A model generated the notes under the pieces. It was given only the letters and a program-made list of their open reading frames with translations, did no database searches and was not told the origin of the DNA. A DNA stretch of 64,000 bases from Alopecurus myosuroides (lineage: Eukaryota; Streptophyta; Magnoliopsida; Poales; Poaceae), in assembly GCA_028641055.1 (NCBI GenBank), contig CM054058.1, forward strand, positions 494,374,209 to 494,438,208, read 5' to 3'. Below, in pieces: positions 42,411-56,247 of the stretch; position 1 is the stretch's first letter; each line of letters begins with the position of its first letter. Position numbers and translations under genes: made by a program.

Positions 42411-43552
42411 CGGGTCTATGCGTAGATGAATTTTACGGGTAGAACACATAGGAGTATGTGGGCGTTGATGATCATGTTTTTGCCTCTTTGAGTATTTTAT
42501 GATCTTAGTGGCATAGTGGGATGAAGCGGCCCGGACTAACTTTACATGTCCACGTACATGAGACTTGTTCCATAACTGACATGCAACTTGTATTGCATAA
42601 GTGGCTTGCGGGTGTCAGTTTCTCCTACTATAGTTAAGATCTAATCTACAAAGGGTTGTTAAAAATATATTTTATCAACGTTGTGGTTTTTGTACGTAGG
42701 TATGAACGGTTCTATCTTCGTAAGCCCAAGCCAGTAAAACATGCAAAAATAAATTAGAGGCGTCTAACTTGTTTTTGCAGGGCATGTGATGTGATATGGC
42801 CAATATTACAAACGTTATGTATGAGATGATATCTTTTGTAAATTATTGACATAACGGCTGGAGCCATATGGTTGTCTTATTTTTATGGCCTGCGTGCTAT
42901 ATATCATATCCATGTGATATGTTGTAATGGACAATCAAGATGGAGGTGCCACGAACCTTGGTGCCAAGCCGGTGGAACGATGGAGATCATGCCATGATGC
43001 ACAAGATGGAGATCAAGTGCAAGAAGGACCATATCATATCACATTATCCATGCATGTGATGTTTATCCTTTTTATGCATCTTATTTTGCTTAGATCGCGA
43101 CGGTAGCATTATAAGATGATCCCTCTCACTTAATATCAAGATAATAATGTGTTCTTCCTTAAGTATGCACCGTTAAGAAAGTTCGTCGTTTCGAGACACC
43201 ACGTGATGATCGGGTGTGATAGACTCAACGCTCGCATACAACGGGTGTTTTTTCAAGCCTAGCATGTATAGACATGGCCTTGAAACACACGCAATACTAC
43301 GGTTCTACTTGGCGAGCCTAGCATGTACAGACATGGCCTCGGAACACGTAACCGAAAGGTAAAGCATGAGTCATATGGAAGATATGATGAACATGTTGAT
43401 GTTCGCCTTTGCAACTACACCGTCTCACGTGATGATCGGTTTCGGTGTAGTGAATTTGGTTCGTGTAATCACTAAAGGCGACTAAGAGGGATGTTGTTTT
43501 TTAGTGGGAGTTCATGGGATAATTTTAGAATTAAGTTGAACTTAATTTCAAT

Positions 43553-44707
43553 ATGTTCATGGAAAGAGAGAAATTAGCGAACAATAGAAGCAACTTTACC
43601 AACTGGGCACTTAACCTGAGGATTCTCCTCACCGCTTGCAAGAAGCTCTATGTGCTTTATGCACCTCTAGGTGACCAGCCCGCTGATGATGCTTCCGATG
43701 AAGATAAAAATGTTTATCTGACTCAACAAGAAGACCACAGTATAATTCACTGCGGCATCCTCTATGGATTAGAGCCAGAGATGCGAAAACGTTTCGATAA
43801 CAACACTGCATATGCCACAATGGGAGAATTGAAAAGTATTTTCGATACCCATGCCGCAGTCGAGAGTTATGACGCTTCAGAAAAGTTCTTTAGCTGCATG
43901 ATGGAAGAGAACAGCTCCGTTAGTGAGCACGTACTCAAAATGTCTGCGTACGCTGATAAGCTCATAGCCTTGGGAATATCAATTCCCATTGAGCTAGGGA
44001 TACACCATGTTCTCCAATTTCTGCCACCTAGTTACAAGAACTTCGTGATGAACTATAATATGCAAAGCATGAAGAAGTCTCTTCCTGAGCTTCTCTCGAT
44101 GCTTAAAACTGCTGAAGTAGAGATCAAGCAAGAACATCAAGTGTTGATGATCAATAAGACCACTAGTTTCAAGAAAGGCAAGAAAGGCAAGCCAAGGGTA
44201 AACTTCAAAAAGGGTGGCAAATCTGTTGCTACTGCTGAGAAGAAAACCAGGCATGGCCCTAAGCCCGATACTGAGTGTTTCTATTGCAAGCGCACTGGCC
44301 ACTGGAAGCGCAATTGCCCCAAGTATCTGGCAGATAAGAAGGCCGGTAAAGTGAACAAAGGTATATATGATATACTTGTTATTGATGTGTACCTTACTAG
44401 TACTCGCAGTAGCACCTGGGTATTTGATACTGGTTCGGTTGCTCACATATGTAACTCGAAACAGGAGCTGCATAATAAGCGACCACTGTCAAAGGATGAG
44501 GTGACGATGCGCGTCGGCAATGGATCAAGAGTTGATGTGATCGCCGTCTGGACGCTTCCTCTACGTCTACCATCGGGATTAGTTATAAACCTCAATAATT
44601 GTTATTTGGTGCCTGCATTAAGCATGAATATCGTTTCTGGATCTTGCTTAATGCGGGATGGTTATTCCTTTAAGTCTGAGAACAATGGGGTTGTTCGATT
44701 TATATGA
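43553..44707 (+). CDS. copia gag and aspartic protease
   Basis: 384 residues, open. Residues 1-200: gag capsid-type domain (NFTNWALNLRILLTACKKLY, MGELKSIFDTHAAVESYDAS, LQFLPPSYKNFVMNY). A CCHC zinc knuckle CFYCKRTGHWKRNC lies at about 242-255. Then the protease begins, with active-site motif WVFDTGSVAHICN at about 288-300. The frame ends at TGA 44705-44707, inside the region that should run on into integrase, so the polyprotein is cut short. Confidence 0.92.
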   Translation: MFMEREKLANNRSNFTNWALNLRILLTACKKLYVLYAPLGDQPADDASDEDKNVYLTQQEDHSIIHCGILYGLEPEMRKRFDNNTAYATMGELKSIFDTHAAVESYDASEKFFSCMMEENSSVSEHVLKMSAYADKLIALGISIPIELGIHHVLQFLPPSYKNFVMNYNMQSMKKSLPELLSMLKTAEVEIKQEHQVLMINKTTSFKKGKKGKPRVNFKKGGKSVATAEKKTRHGPKPDTECFYCKRTGHWKRNCPKYLADKKAGKVNKGIYDILVIDVYLTSTRSSTWVFDTGSVAHICNSKQELHNKRPLSKDEVTMRVGNGSRVDVIAVWTLPLRLPSGLVINLNNCYLVPALSMNIVSGSCLMRDGYSFKSENNGVVRFI

Positions 44708-47508
44708 ATAATATCTTTTATGGTCATGCAACTGAAAAGAATGGTTTATTTCTTTTGAATCTTGATAGTATTGATACACATATTCATAATGTGAATGCCA
44801 AAAGAATTACGTTAAATGATGATATTGCTACTTATATGTGGCATTGCCGCTTAGGTCATATTGGTGTTAAACGCATGAAGAAGCTCCATTCTGATGGACC
44901 CTTAGAATCACTTGATTATGAATCATTTGAAACATGTGAACCATGCCTTATGGGCAAGATGACTAGAACCCCGTTTTCTGAAACCATGGAACGGGCGACA
45001 GACTTACTGGAAATCATACATATTGATGTATGTGGACCAATGAGTGTATCGGCGCGGTGGATATCGTTATTTTGTCACTTTCACAGATGATTTGAGTAGA
45101 TATGGGTATATTTACTTAATGAAACACAAATCTGAAACGTTTGAAAAGTTCAAAGGATTTCAGTGTGAAGTTGAAAATCGTCGTAACAGAAAGATTAAAT
45201 TTCTACGGTCTGATCGTGGAGGTGAATATCTAAGTTACGAGTTTGGCATGCATATGAAACAATGTGGAATAGTTTCACAACTCACACCTGCCGGAACACC
45301 ACAGCGTAATGGTGTTTCCGAACGCCGTAATCGTACTCTATTAGATATGGTTCGATCTATGATGTCTCTTACAGATTTGCCACTATCGTTTTGGGGTTAT
45401 GCACTAGAGACCGCTGCATTCACTTTAAATAGGGCACCATCTAAATCCGTTGAAACGATACCGTATGAATTATGGTTTGGAAACAAACCGAAGATGTCAT
45501 TTCTAAAAGTTTGGGGATGCTATGTTTATGTGAAGAAGGTTCAACCTGATAAACTCGAACCCAAAGCGGAAAAATGCGTCTTCATAGGATACCCTAAAGA
45601 AACAATAGGGTACACCTTCTATCACATATCCAAAGGCAAGATTTTCGTTGCCAAGAATGGATCCTTTTTGGAGAAGGAGTTTCTCTCATAAGGTGTGAAT
45701 AGTAGGAATGTAGAACTCGACGAGGTTATTGAACCTTCTCTTCTTGGAATGGTGAGTAGCGCAGCGCCGGAAGTTGTTCCGGAGCCGACCCCGTCAGTTG
45801 AAGAGAGAGCTAATGATCAAGATCATGAAACTCCAGTAGAGGAAACTAACGCACCTCGCAGGTCAACTAGGGAATGTACAGCTCCTGAACTGTACGAAGA
45901 TCCCGTATTAAACTTCATGGTAGATGGAGGTGATGACCCTGCGACATATGAGGAAGCGATGATGAGCCCAGATTCCAACAAATGGCTTGAACCCATGAAA
46001 TCCAAAATAGGATCCATGTACGAAGACCAAGTTTGGACTTTGGTAGACTTACCCAATGACCGCAAGGCCGTTGAAAACAAATGGATGTTTAAAAAGAAAA
46101 CTGACGCTGATGGTAATGTGACCGTCTATAAAGCTCGACTTGTCGCAAAAGGTTTTCGACAAATTCAAGGAGTTGACTATGATGAGACTTTCTCACCAGT
46201 AGTGACGCTTAAGTCAGTTAGGATTATGTTAGCAATTGTTGCATTTTTCGATTATGAAATCTGGCAGATGGATGTCAAAACGGCGTTCCTTAATGGTGAC
46301 ATTGAGGAAGAGTTGTATATGATGCAACCCAAATGTTTTGTTGATCCTAAGGATGCCGACAAGGTGTGCAAACTTCAACGTTCCATTTATGGACTGAAGC
46401 AAGCATCCCGAAGTTGGAACCTCCGTTTTGATAAGGTGATCAAAGGGTTTGGATTTGTCCAAACATACGGAGAAGCTTGTATTTACAAGAAAGTGAGTGG
46501 GAGATCTGTAGCATTTCTAGTCCTATATGTGGACGACATATTGTTGATTGGAAATGATATAGAACTTTTGAAAAACGTAAAAGGTTATTTGAACAGTAGT
46601 TTTTTGATGAAAGACCTCGGTGAAGAAGCTTATATATAAGCATCAAAATCTACAGGGATAGATCAAGACGCTTAATTGGACTTTCGCAAAGTACATACCT
46701 TGACAAGATTCTGAAGAAGTTCAGAATGGAAGATAGTAGGAAGGTGTTCCTACCTATGTTGCAAGGCAAAACGTTGAGTAAGACTCAATGTCCAGCTACA
46801 GCAGAAGATAGAGAAAGGATGAATAAGACTCCCTATGCTTCATCCATAGGTTTTATCATGTATGCTATGCTATGTACAAGACCGGATGTGGCACACGCTA
46901 TTAGTTTGACTAGTAGGTACCAATCCGATCCAGGTTTGGAACACTGGACGGCGGTCAAGAATATCTTTAAGTACTTGAGAAGAACTAAGGATATGTTTCT
47001 CGTATATGGCGGTGAAGAAGAGCTCGTCGCAAGATGTTACGTCGATGCTAGCTTCGACACTGATCCGAATGACTCTAAGTCTCAGTCCGGGTACGTATTT
47101 GTTATGAATGGAGGAGCAGTAAGCTGGAGGAGTTCCAAGCAATCTGTGGTGGCGAGATCATCAACAAAAGCCGAATATGTTGCTGCCTCGGAGGAAACAC
47201 ATGAAGCAGTTTGGATGAAGAAGTTCATATCCGAACTAGGCGTGGTTCCGAGTGCGTTGGATCCAATGGTTATCTATTGTGACAAAAATGGTGCCATAGA
47301 CAATGCTAAGGAGCCAAGGTCTCATAAGAATTCCAAACATATCAAGCACCATTTTCACTCCATACGTGAACATGTCACAGATGGGGATGTGAAGATTTGC
47401 AAAGTACATACGGATCTAAATGCGGTAGATCCATTGACTAAAACTCTCTCAAGGCCAAAACATGATCAACACCAGAACTCAATGGGTGTTAGATTCATCA
47501 CTATGTAA
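44708..47508 (+). pseudogene. copia pol: integrase, reverse transcriptase, RNase H, broken
   Basis: Parts in order: GAG-pre-integrase zinc domain (WHCRLGHIGVKRMKKLH ... CEPCLMGK); integrase core (DVCGPMSV, then YFVTFTDDLSRYGYIYLM, LRSDRGGEYLS, GTPQRNGVSERRNRTLLDM); RT (VWTLVDLPNDRKAVENKWMF, DYDETFSPVVTLKSVRIML, QMDVKTAFLNGDIEEELYM, YGLKQASRSWN, LVLYVDDILLIG); RNase H (CYVDASFDTDPNDSKSQSGY, SSTKAEYVAASE). Breaks: frame loss near 44705, a shift near 45055 in the integrase, an in-frame TAA at 45689-45691, and a shift near 46637 behind DLGEEAYI. Ends at a stop 33 bp before the right LTR. Confidence 0.93.
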
Positions 47509-47530
47509 TATAGATTATTGCCCCTAGTGC

Positions 47531-47541
47531 AAGTGGGAGAC
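47531..47541 (+). other. copia polypurine tract
   Basis: AAGTGGGAGAC directly before the right LTR. Confidence 0.75.
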
Positions 47542-49192
47542 TGAAGGGAATATGCCCGAGAGGCAATAATAAAGTGTTTATTATGTTATTCCTTGTTTAT
47601 GATAGATGTTTATTTCTCATTCTAGAATTGTATTAACCGGAAACGTTGATACATGTGTGATTAATAAACAAACCGACGTTCCTAGTAAAGCCTCTCTTTT
47701 AACTAGCTCGTTGATTAACAGATGATCAATGTTTCTTGATCATAGACATTGGATGTTGTTAATAACGGGATCATGTCATTAGGAGAATGACATGATGAAC
47801 TTAAACCCTAACTAAGTATAACAATACGATCGAGTCATTTAGTTTTGTTGTTATGTCTTACATTCGGAGTAACATTATTCCTTAGACCATGAGATCATGT
47901 TAATCACTAATACTGAAAGAATACTTTGATGACATCAAACGTCACACCGTAAAAGGGTGACTATAAAGGTGCCATTAAATATTCGGAAAGTGTTAGTTGA
48001 AGCTCATGTATCGAGAATGGGATTTGTCCATCCAATATGACGGATAGATATACTCAGGTCCCTCTCGGTGATATCACATCGACACCGCTTGCAAGCAAGT
48101 GATATGATCACAAGGATGTTATATCACGGGAACGAGAGAAGAGTACTTGTCGGATAACGAGATCGAACAAGGTATAGTGGATACCGATGATCGGATCTCG
48201 GACAAGTAATGTATCGCGAGACAAAGGGAAATCGTTACGACGTTGAAAGGTTCACTCGATCACGAGAGTCATCGTTGAATATATAGGAGTCATTACGGAT
48301 CTCGAGATCCCGCTGTTGATTATTGATCCGAGAGGAGTCTCGATCATGTCTATAATATCCGCGAACCGTAGGGTGACACACTTAAGGTTTGATGAAGCGT
48401 TAGAGAGGATACGGAATACCGAAGAATATTTTGGGCAGCTCTGGAATTGTTTCGGGCAAAATTGAAATAGTTCAAGGGGTTTTTCATCGAATGGTTGTTA
48501 ATAGAATTAACAAATGGTTCGAGGCGCTGCATGCAAATGTTTGTTAATGGAATTAACAAATATAAATAAAGAAATAAATATGTTTTATTTATTTATTAAA
48601 GACAAACCTTTGGATTTTCTAAGTGGGAAATTAAGGAATTTTGAGTGGGTGTGAGTGGAGCTTCCACTCACATGAAGAGAGGAAGGGGTTGGGGCACCCA
48701 TGGCTGGCCGCACCCCCCTTTGGGCTGCCTCCCCCTCGCCTATAAAAGGAGGGTGAGGGCTCCCTCTTCTTCACACACTTGTCCACTTCTTTTCCCTTCC
48801 ACCCGCTGCTGCATTCCATGGTCTCCGGCTTGGCGAAGCCCTGACCGTTGGATTCTTCACCACCACCACGCTGTCGTGCTGCTGGAATTCCGTGGGGATC
48901 CTATACTCCCGCAACCCGCTGGATCGAGGGAACGGAAGTCTTCATCGAGCTGAACGTGTGACCGATTACGGAGGCACCGCCGGTTTGCGGTGCACTTCTT
49001 CTCGCTCGGGATCGGCGTGAGAACGACTACGCCAACAACGAGATCTTTTCTCGTACCACTTTGAGTCTTCGAGGGTATGTTATCTCAAGACTCTCTATCT
49101 CCCCGTTGCCTTTCATCTCATAGATTAGATCTTGGCCTTTCGGGTTTATCGCGTGTAGGAAATTTTTTGTTTTCTATGCAACGTACCCTTCA
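47542..49192 (+). repeat. 3' LTR of the copia element
   Basis: 1651 bp; scattered substitutions and a few small indels relative to the left LTR, clearly more than in the gypsy element at 2-12 kb, so this is the older insertion. Confidence 0.95.
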
Positions 49193-49309
49193 CGGTTGAC
49201 TAACCCAGCTCGCGTATCTGCATACGCATCAAGCTTAAACCATTCTGAGCCGGTCCCGAGAGGAACCCCCGAATCGCCCGTTTCTTCGGAGCCACCCTCC
49301 CGATAGGCA

Positions 49310-51165
49310 AAATGGAGAACTGCAAAGCCGAACTCGTGCGGCCCTGGAGGCTCGTCCACTCGCGCGGGCGAAATGGTGGCGGGAGAAATTTCGTTCCCCC
49401 TATTTCACCTCTCTCGGCTCACCGCCCACACTCCCACCACCATTTCCTCCTCTTCGAGCGCGACTATGTTGGCAGCGAAGGATCTTCATCGATCAGTAGG
49501 TAAGCAGCATCATCTGCTATTCCGGCGTGCGACAGAGAGCTTCTTCAACCTTCTCTCCGAGTAGGGAGTGGCCATCTCCGCTACGATGCTTTTAAGTAAT
49601 GTCGAGCTCGAACCCTAGATCTTGTAGACTAGATCTGTGCATATGGAGTATACCTTCAGGTCACGCTTAACAAAGTTGTGTTACGATTTATTGGTAGCTT
49701 CGTTTTATGATGTTGTTCGTGGGTGTTGTTTTTTAGGATATTGTTGTTTTTAGTTAGACCTACCTAGTGTAATCATTGTGTCATGCAAATCTGTTGGCTT
49801 TAATCATTGTAGGAGATGAGCATCGAGGAATTTGGCCAAGCCCTGGAGTCGGATAGTCAGCTTGCTCTCTCATATTTCCTAGGCTCACAACTGGTTATCG
49901 ATGTGCTGGATACCCAGGATGGAGAGGTGTTCGAGGTGGCTAGGCCTTGTTCGCAGCTAGTCGAGACACCAGATCTTGTGAACAAGAAAGCCTTAAGGAA
50001 GGAGGTTTCCAAAGAGAAGAAGAACAATATGTGGATGACTAGGAAGTGTCCTACATTTTGTCCACCTTCGTACTGAACAAGATGTGCGAGATCATTGCAA
50101 GTGTGTAGGACTGCAGATATGCAGTTGCTACTTTCGCAATAAAAGTTGGGTTTGGTTATATCACTGAAAAGAGTGACTAGAAAAGACTGAGGGTGTATTG
50201 TAGGGGAGGAAAAGTGTGTAAATGGAGATACATGCATCTCCAATGAGGGGTGGATATCCATTTCAGTTATAAATTTTATTGCAATATGTTCTCATATTTA
50301 TACCCTTTCATTAAAAAGTGTTGTAATTTACTAACATTATAATGCACGTCAAGGTGAACATCGAGATACACAAATGTCCTAATACAACTTTAAGTGAGAA
50401 AATTAGACATGCTTCAACCAAGTGGATTGCTGCAACTGTACTTGATTGGGTGAGAGAGGATCAAATAATTGGAGCACTTGAACTGAGGAATAAGCTGCAG
50501 GAGAAGTTCAATGTGGTGATTCCATACCACAGAGTGTTCGATGGGAAGGAGATGGCTTTGGACCTAATTCAGGGCAAGTGGGATGACAGTCCACTTGTTG
50601 TATACTTTCAAAGCAGAGGTTGAGCAGGCATCACCTGGTAGTTTTGTTGACATCGACTATGAGTTAGTGATAGAAAAAATAAAAGTTCAAGAGGGAAGAA
50701 ATATAAGATGACAGATAAGAGATGATTTCGCAGATGTTTTGTGTGTCTAAAGGAATGCCGGAAGAGGTTTCTGGAGGGCTGCATGCCATACTTGGAAATA
50801 GACTCAACTTCCTTGATAGGGAAGTTCATAGAACAGCTTGTGCTCTAGGCCATGTAATTAGTTGTTTCCCGTAGCTTATGCTATTATTGAGGGTGAATCT
50901 ACTTAAAGCTGGACATGGCTCATATACAGTCTTTGTAGAGTGATAGGTCAACCTCGCGGCTTGGTGATACACATGGATGGATGCAATGGGTTAGAAAATG
51001 TTGTTGATGTTGTCTTTCCTGGGGATGAGCATAGAGAATGCATGAGTCACCTCTCTAATAGTTTTATGAGGAAATTCAAAGGAAAATCCTTTGAATATAA
51101 CTTGTGGTCAGCTGCGCACACAGACACCCAGGGCAGGCATGTTTTTTTAATCATTATATGCGTAG
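49310..51165 (+). pseudogene. Mutator-like (MuDR/FAR1-type) transposase, N-terminal half
   Basis: A GC-rich 5' leader (49310-49500) with a likely first intron ends at TAG before 49815. The coding part starts MSIEEFGQALESDSQLALSY. Then KWIAATVLDWVREDQIIGAL ... NVVIPYHRVFDGKEMALDLI ... GKWDDS (50430-50590) match the DNA-binding lead-in of plant MULE transposases. After a frame loss near 50610 the catalytic part is visible in pieces: FLEGCMPYLEID (first Asp region), FPVAYAIIEGE, LVIHMDGCNGLENVVDVVFP and HRECMSHLSNSFMRKFKG. Stops and shifts separate these, so it is dead. It is cut at 51165 by the gypsy element and resumes at about 57713. Confidence 0.85.
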
Positions 51166-52747
51166 TGATGCGCATGTAACACACGTTCGTTGGGAGACCC
51201 CAAGAGGAAGGTATGAAGAGCACAGTAGCAAGTTTCCCTCAGAAAGAAACCAAGATTGAATCGACGAGTAGGAGGAAGGAGTAACTTCAGAAGGTTGATG
51301 CAGCTGAGATGGCAGGGCGCACTACCTGTTCAGCAGCAATGTGGAACCTACACAACAGAATAAAAACACTTTGCCCCAACGAACCAGGGAGGTTGTCAAT
51401 CTCACCGGTTTTGCTGAACAAAGAAGTTAAACGTAACAGTATGAAAACAGTAGCAGCAGTATGAAAGCAGTGGTAACAGTGGTTATCTTATCACTATGAG
51501 GAAAATGGACCGGCGTCCACAGTTCACTAGTGGTGCCTCTCCGTGAAAGATAAATAACATGTGTGGTGATCAAATGACAGCTGGGCAATCGATAGAAATG
51601 AAGGCTGCACCGTAGTGCATAGGCAACACATAAAGATTACTATGTGATTCATGCGGGAATTACAAAAAAATACATAGACCGTCATCCATCTGCATTTATA
51701 TATAATAATTCACCCTCCGAATATCATGCCAACAAACGTTGGGCATTAAGTTGCAAGCAACAGATAATCGCAGCAAGAAAAGTGTGTAATTAAACAATAG
51801 AATCATCCTTAGACAAATCATTGTTGTTTTCTCCCTAATGGCAACAACACATCCTCCATCTGTCACTCGAGCACAGATGCAAAGGAGGCATGAACCCACT
51901 ATCGATCATAAATACTCCCTCTTGGAGTTACTAGCATCTACTTGGCTGGAGCATCTACTAATAACGGAGAGCATGTAAGATCATAAATAACATAAGAATG
52001 AAGATAACATTACAGATTGATAATCAAAAGACATAGCATTCCTCACTCATCAGATCCCAGCAAACACAACATGTAGAATTACCTAAAGATGATCTCGATC
52101 ATCCGAGGAAGCTCACGAGATCTAAACATGAGGCATAAAGTGGAGGAGACAACCATCTAGCTACTGCTATGGACCCATGGTCCAGGGATGAACTACTCAC
52201 GCATCACTTCGGAGGAGGTCATGGTTGTGTAGACCCCTCCGGTGATGAATTCCCCTCCCGACAGGGTGCCGGGGAGAGCTCCAGAACCTTCCTGATCTCG
52301 GGATGACGATGACGACGGCCTCGGGTGTTTCTTGGGACAAAATGGTACATCTTTAGGTTTTACGTCTTGGTGGGTGTAAATAGGCGAAAGGGAAAATGCG
52401 GTGGAGGCTAAGGGGCCCCACACCACCCCATGGCGCGGCGAGGGGGCGCGCCGCCCTATGGTGTGGGCCCCCTATAGCCCTCCTCCGGGTCCCTTTGGGA
52501 CTCCCTGGAACCTTCGGGAATTCTATGACTTTCGGGCTACGAATTTTCCAATTCCGAGAATACTTCAAGAACAACTTTTCTGAAACTAAAAACAACAGAA
52601 AACAGGGAACTGGCTCTGTGGCATCTTGTCAATAGGTTAGTCTGGAAAATCGATAAAAATGACATAAAGTGTATAGCAAACAAGTGGGAAAAAAATAAGA
52701 AAACAACATGGAACATCATAAATTAAGGATACGTTTATGACGTATCA
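51166..52747 (-). repeat. 3' LTR of the non-autonomous gypsy element
   Basis: 1582 bp. Next to it in the interior, the minus strand reads AAGCTTGGGGATGT, a likely polypurine tract. Confidence 0.85.
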
Positions 52748-55701
52748 ACATCCCCAAGCTTAGTTCCTACTCGTCCTCGAGTAGGTAAACGATAAAAACA
52801 CATAATTTCTAAGGTGACATGCTACCAACATAAACTTGATCATCAATAATGTAAAAGCATATGTAAGCTAAGATCATAGAACTTTAACACAAGCATGCTA
52901 AATAAAACTTTAATAGTAAAGCATGGCAATCACCTTGCATCATGAGAAGTAACACAAATAAAAGATCATGAATAACAATGCATCAAAAGTTATACGTTTG
53001 TTTCAAGTATAGAGAGGTGACATTCTACCAACATAAACTTGATCATCAATAATGTAAAAGCATATGTAAGCTAAGATCATAGAAATTTAACACAAGCATG
53101 CTAAATAAAACTTTAATAGTAAATCATGGCAATCACCTTGTATCATGAGAAGTAACACAAATAAAAGATCATGAATAACAATGCATCAAAAGTTATACGT
53201 TTGTTTCAAGTATAGAGAAAGCATGTCAAAGTGATATTTCGCTAGTCCTTAAGAGTGGGGAAAAACATAAATGCCGGGACACCTTCAAAGTTCATGAGGA
53301 ATACTAGAACAAATAATTAGAGAACAAGCAATAACACATCATAAATCAATTAATAATGTTTCTGGGACAAATGCACATAAAACTCAGAATGGCAACTATT
53401 CTCTCCCAACCGTGCATAAAATTAGAAGATGGAGACTCAAAATAAAAGTAAAAGAAAGGACCTTCGCAGAGGGAAGCATGGATCACTGATGTGCTAGAGC
53501 TTTTATTTCAGTAAACATAGGAATAAAATGTTTGACACTCCTCCCATCCATCTTACACAAACCATGGCTAACCAAATCCTCGGGTGCCTGCCAACAATCA
53601 CATACCGTGGAGGAGTGTCTATTTTTGGGAGGTGTATGCTAATGTCAACGAAGGGTAAACAGACAATATAGTACGTCACAAGCCAACTAGACTTCACAAG
53701 AGAGCCTCCCATATGACGGACACAAATGGTGTAGAAGGTCATCCCTCTTTATCTTTTTTTTACACAATTATGCTTTGACTGATAAATCAGGGGCAAAAAT
53801 AGTGAAGAGAATTTGTGTTATTAATTTGGGGATGGGCACCCCGCTGCCAGCTCTTCTATCAATTGGATAAGCGGATGAAGCCACTAGTCTAGGGTGTGAA
53901 ATCCAATCAACAAGTGAGATAAAGATTCTCTATTCACGTCCTCATGAGCAAAAATAGGAACACAAAACAAGAATAATTTTGAAGGTTTTAAAGGTAACAC
54001 ATGAGCAATTTACTTGGAGTGGAACTTAAATACCACATGTAGGTAGGTATGGTGGACACAATGGGAAAACTTTGGTTTTGGGGAGTTGGATTGCACGATT
54101 AGAGCTCATACTCAGTACAGGTGGAGGCTAGCAAAAGACTGGGAGAGACAAATCAAGAGAGTGTAAGAGCCACAATCACGCATAGCGACATAAACATCAT
54201 TAATCAAAGCATAAGGGTACCAAAAGTTCAAAAACTAAATTATCATGGAGGCTATAAGTGACTGGTTCATAGACATAACCATGGTGTGAGCATGCGCCAA
54301 GTCAACCAAATAAAACATTCACAGGATAACACCACAAATTTATGCTTCAATATGACAAGAACAACTCATGATTGTTTCAATGGCACATTAAACACTCAGC
54401 TATTTGAGGACAATCATGATACTAAATAACCACAAGGCTTTAGAACTAAAATAACATCTAGCATGATATGAAAAAGTCTAGCCACAGTCTATACAAGCTT
54501 CTACTTGCATCGTTAAAAATTCTACTTCAAGCAACAATTTCTTTTCCCAACAAGCACCATACAAAACATGCTTTAACAAAAACTCTCTAAATTCTACAGA
54601 AAGAAAACATGAGAGTACTCACATAAAAATACTAAAACTAACAGCTCTGAACAAGAGATGCAATGAAAACAAGAGCTAAACAAGAATTTTTGCAGCAACT
54701 AGAAAAAAAACTAAGAAAACGAGCATAGCAGGTATTCAAACAAAAAAGCAGAGCGTGTCTCTCTCCCAAAAAAAAAAATTCTAGGGTCCAACTATATTAT
54801 TGCATCAAAGAAAACAAAACGAAAAATAACAGACGCTCCAAGTAAACTTCCTATGATGTGACCGACTAACATTATAGTTTGACTAGAAGTGACCTGATAA
54901 ATGGTTGATGGAGAACAGGATGCCTTGGGCACACCCATGCTTAGATGATTGAGTATTCTAAAAATGTGCTTGGGTGAACCATGGGGGAATCCCCAAGCTT
55001 TGACCTTGCACTCTTCTTAATCACATACATCACCCTCTTCTCTTGACCCTTGAAAACTTCCTTCACACCACACACAAAGAGTAATTCGCATTAGAGGGTT
55101 AGTGCAACAATTAAAAATCCATGGATTATGTATGTAACAAGTTCTATTGATACTTCTAAAAATAAGCTACATCCACTGATGTTTCGTGAAGCAAAGAAAT
55201 CCACTTGACATCGCAAAAGAGCAAATGCAAGAAAAAATGGCAGAATCAGTCAGTAAATACAAAATTTTTGCAAGGCACTTACGTTGCTCATATCGAAAAA
55301 CTTAAAGAACAAAAAGTTATGGAATTGGCCGAGGAATAAGCACAAGAAATTTCAGGTCATTCTGATTTTTCGGTGAATTTTACGATTTTGTACGGTGGAC
55401 AGAAGAAATCTGTTTCCTGTGCAGAAATCCGAAAACCAACTACAACTCTCGTCCGAAACCTTACTTGGCACGAAAACATGAAAATAAAAATACAAAGGAT
55501 TTTCTACATAAGTATACAACCCCTTGACTCAAAGAAAACATAGGAAAACAAAGCAAAAATAAAACCATGGGTTATCTCCCAAGAAGTGCTTTTCTTTAAC
55601 GCCTTTTAGCTAGGCCCATAAAAGTGGATTCAAGTGTTTTCAAGTGAAGAAGCATCCAAATTGAGATTTGGCAATTCCTTAATAACGCATTGTATTTTAT
55701 C
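52748..55701. other. non-coding interior of the non-autonomous gypsy element
   Basis: AT-rich, no enzyme motifs in any frame. Contains the 203-bp duplication at 52812-53217. Long non-coding interiors are typical of elements mobilised in trans. Confidence 0.7.
52812..53217. repeat. 203-bp tandem duplication, two copies
   Basis: AGGTGACATGCTACCAACAT at 52812 returns as AGGTGACATTCTACCAACAT at 53015. The two copies differ at only a few bases. Confidence 0.93.
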
Positions 55702-56247
55702 TTAGTGACTCTCAAAGGCTCCTCTCTTAGAACTTTTAGGCTTACTATTCTCATCAAATAATTTCTCAGGAACAATCCAATCAAAATTCTTTTCTTGGGC
55801 TTCATGCAATGCTATCAATTTAAAGAGAATTGGTATTTTATCCTCATTTTCATTTTTAGGTTCAGCTTTTTCGAGAGCACTAACAACATCTACACATGAG
55901 CATAACATATTGTAACGGTCAAACACTTTTCTAGCTTCTATAGCAACATCTCCGAATTCTTTAAGCATGGTTTCTAAAACAAAATTTATTTTCTTGATGT
56001 CTTAAATATTATTCAAGTTGAGGAACATATGCTGCAATATGGGATGAAGGTTAACAAACCTAGCTTCTAACATGTGAATCAGAGAAGTTGCAGCAGTTTC
56101 ATAATTTGGAGCAAGTTTTACTATGAATTTTTCCTCTAAATTTTCATGCTTACTAACATGATTAAATAATTCTTTAATGGTATCCTTTCCAAGTATAGAA
56201 CCACTACCAACTGGAAGATCTTTAAGTGTACATTTAGGAAGCAACAT
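55702..56247 (-). pseudogene. small protein ORF of the non-autonomous gypsy element
   Basis: One minus-strand frame of about 180 codons, starting near the primer-binding site (MLLPKCTLKDLPVGSGSILG), broken by one TAA at 56002-56004. Features: LIHMLEARFVNLHPILQHMF, RYNMLCSCVDVVSALEKAEP, and a Lys-rich end KPKSSKRG. Its place, first after the PBS, is that of gag, but I see no gag or zinc-knuckle motif. Function unknown. Confidence 0.6.

Larger units (their letters stand above)
40740..49192 (+). mobile_element. Ty1/copia retrotransposon, BARE-1/Angela/WIS-like, complete ends, decayed pol
   Basis: LTRs at 40740-42397 and 47542-49192 open TGAAGGGAATATGCCC and end CCCTTCA. Exact 5-bp target duplication CGGTT at 40735-40739 and 49193-49197. 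A PBS complementary to initiator tRNA-Met (TGGTATCAGAGC) lies at 42399-42410; a purine-rich AAGTGGGAGAC precedes the right LTR. Order gag, protease, integrase, RT, RNase H as in copia. At least three breaks in pol make it non-functional. The LTR opening word ATATGCCC.AGAGGCAATAATAA is typical of the Angela/BARE/WIS group of Triticeae. Confidence 0.96.

Noticed and set aside
27067..53217. Shared 203-bp period of the array at 27 kb and the duplication at 52.8 kb
   Set aside because: The unit sequences are unrelated; the equal length is chance.
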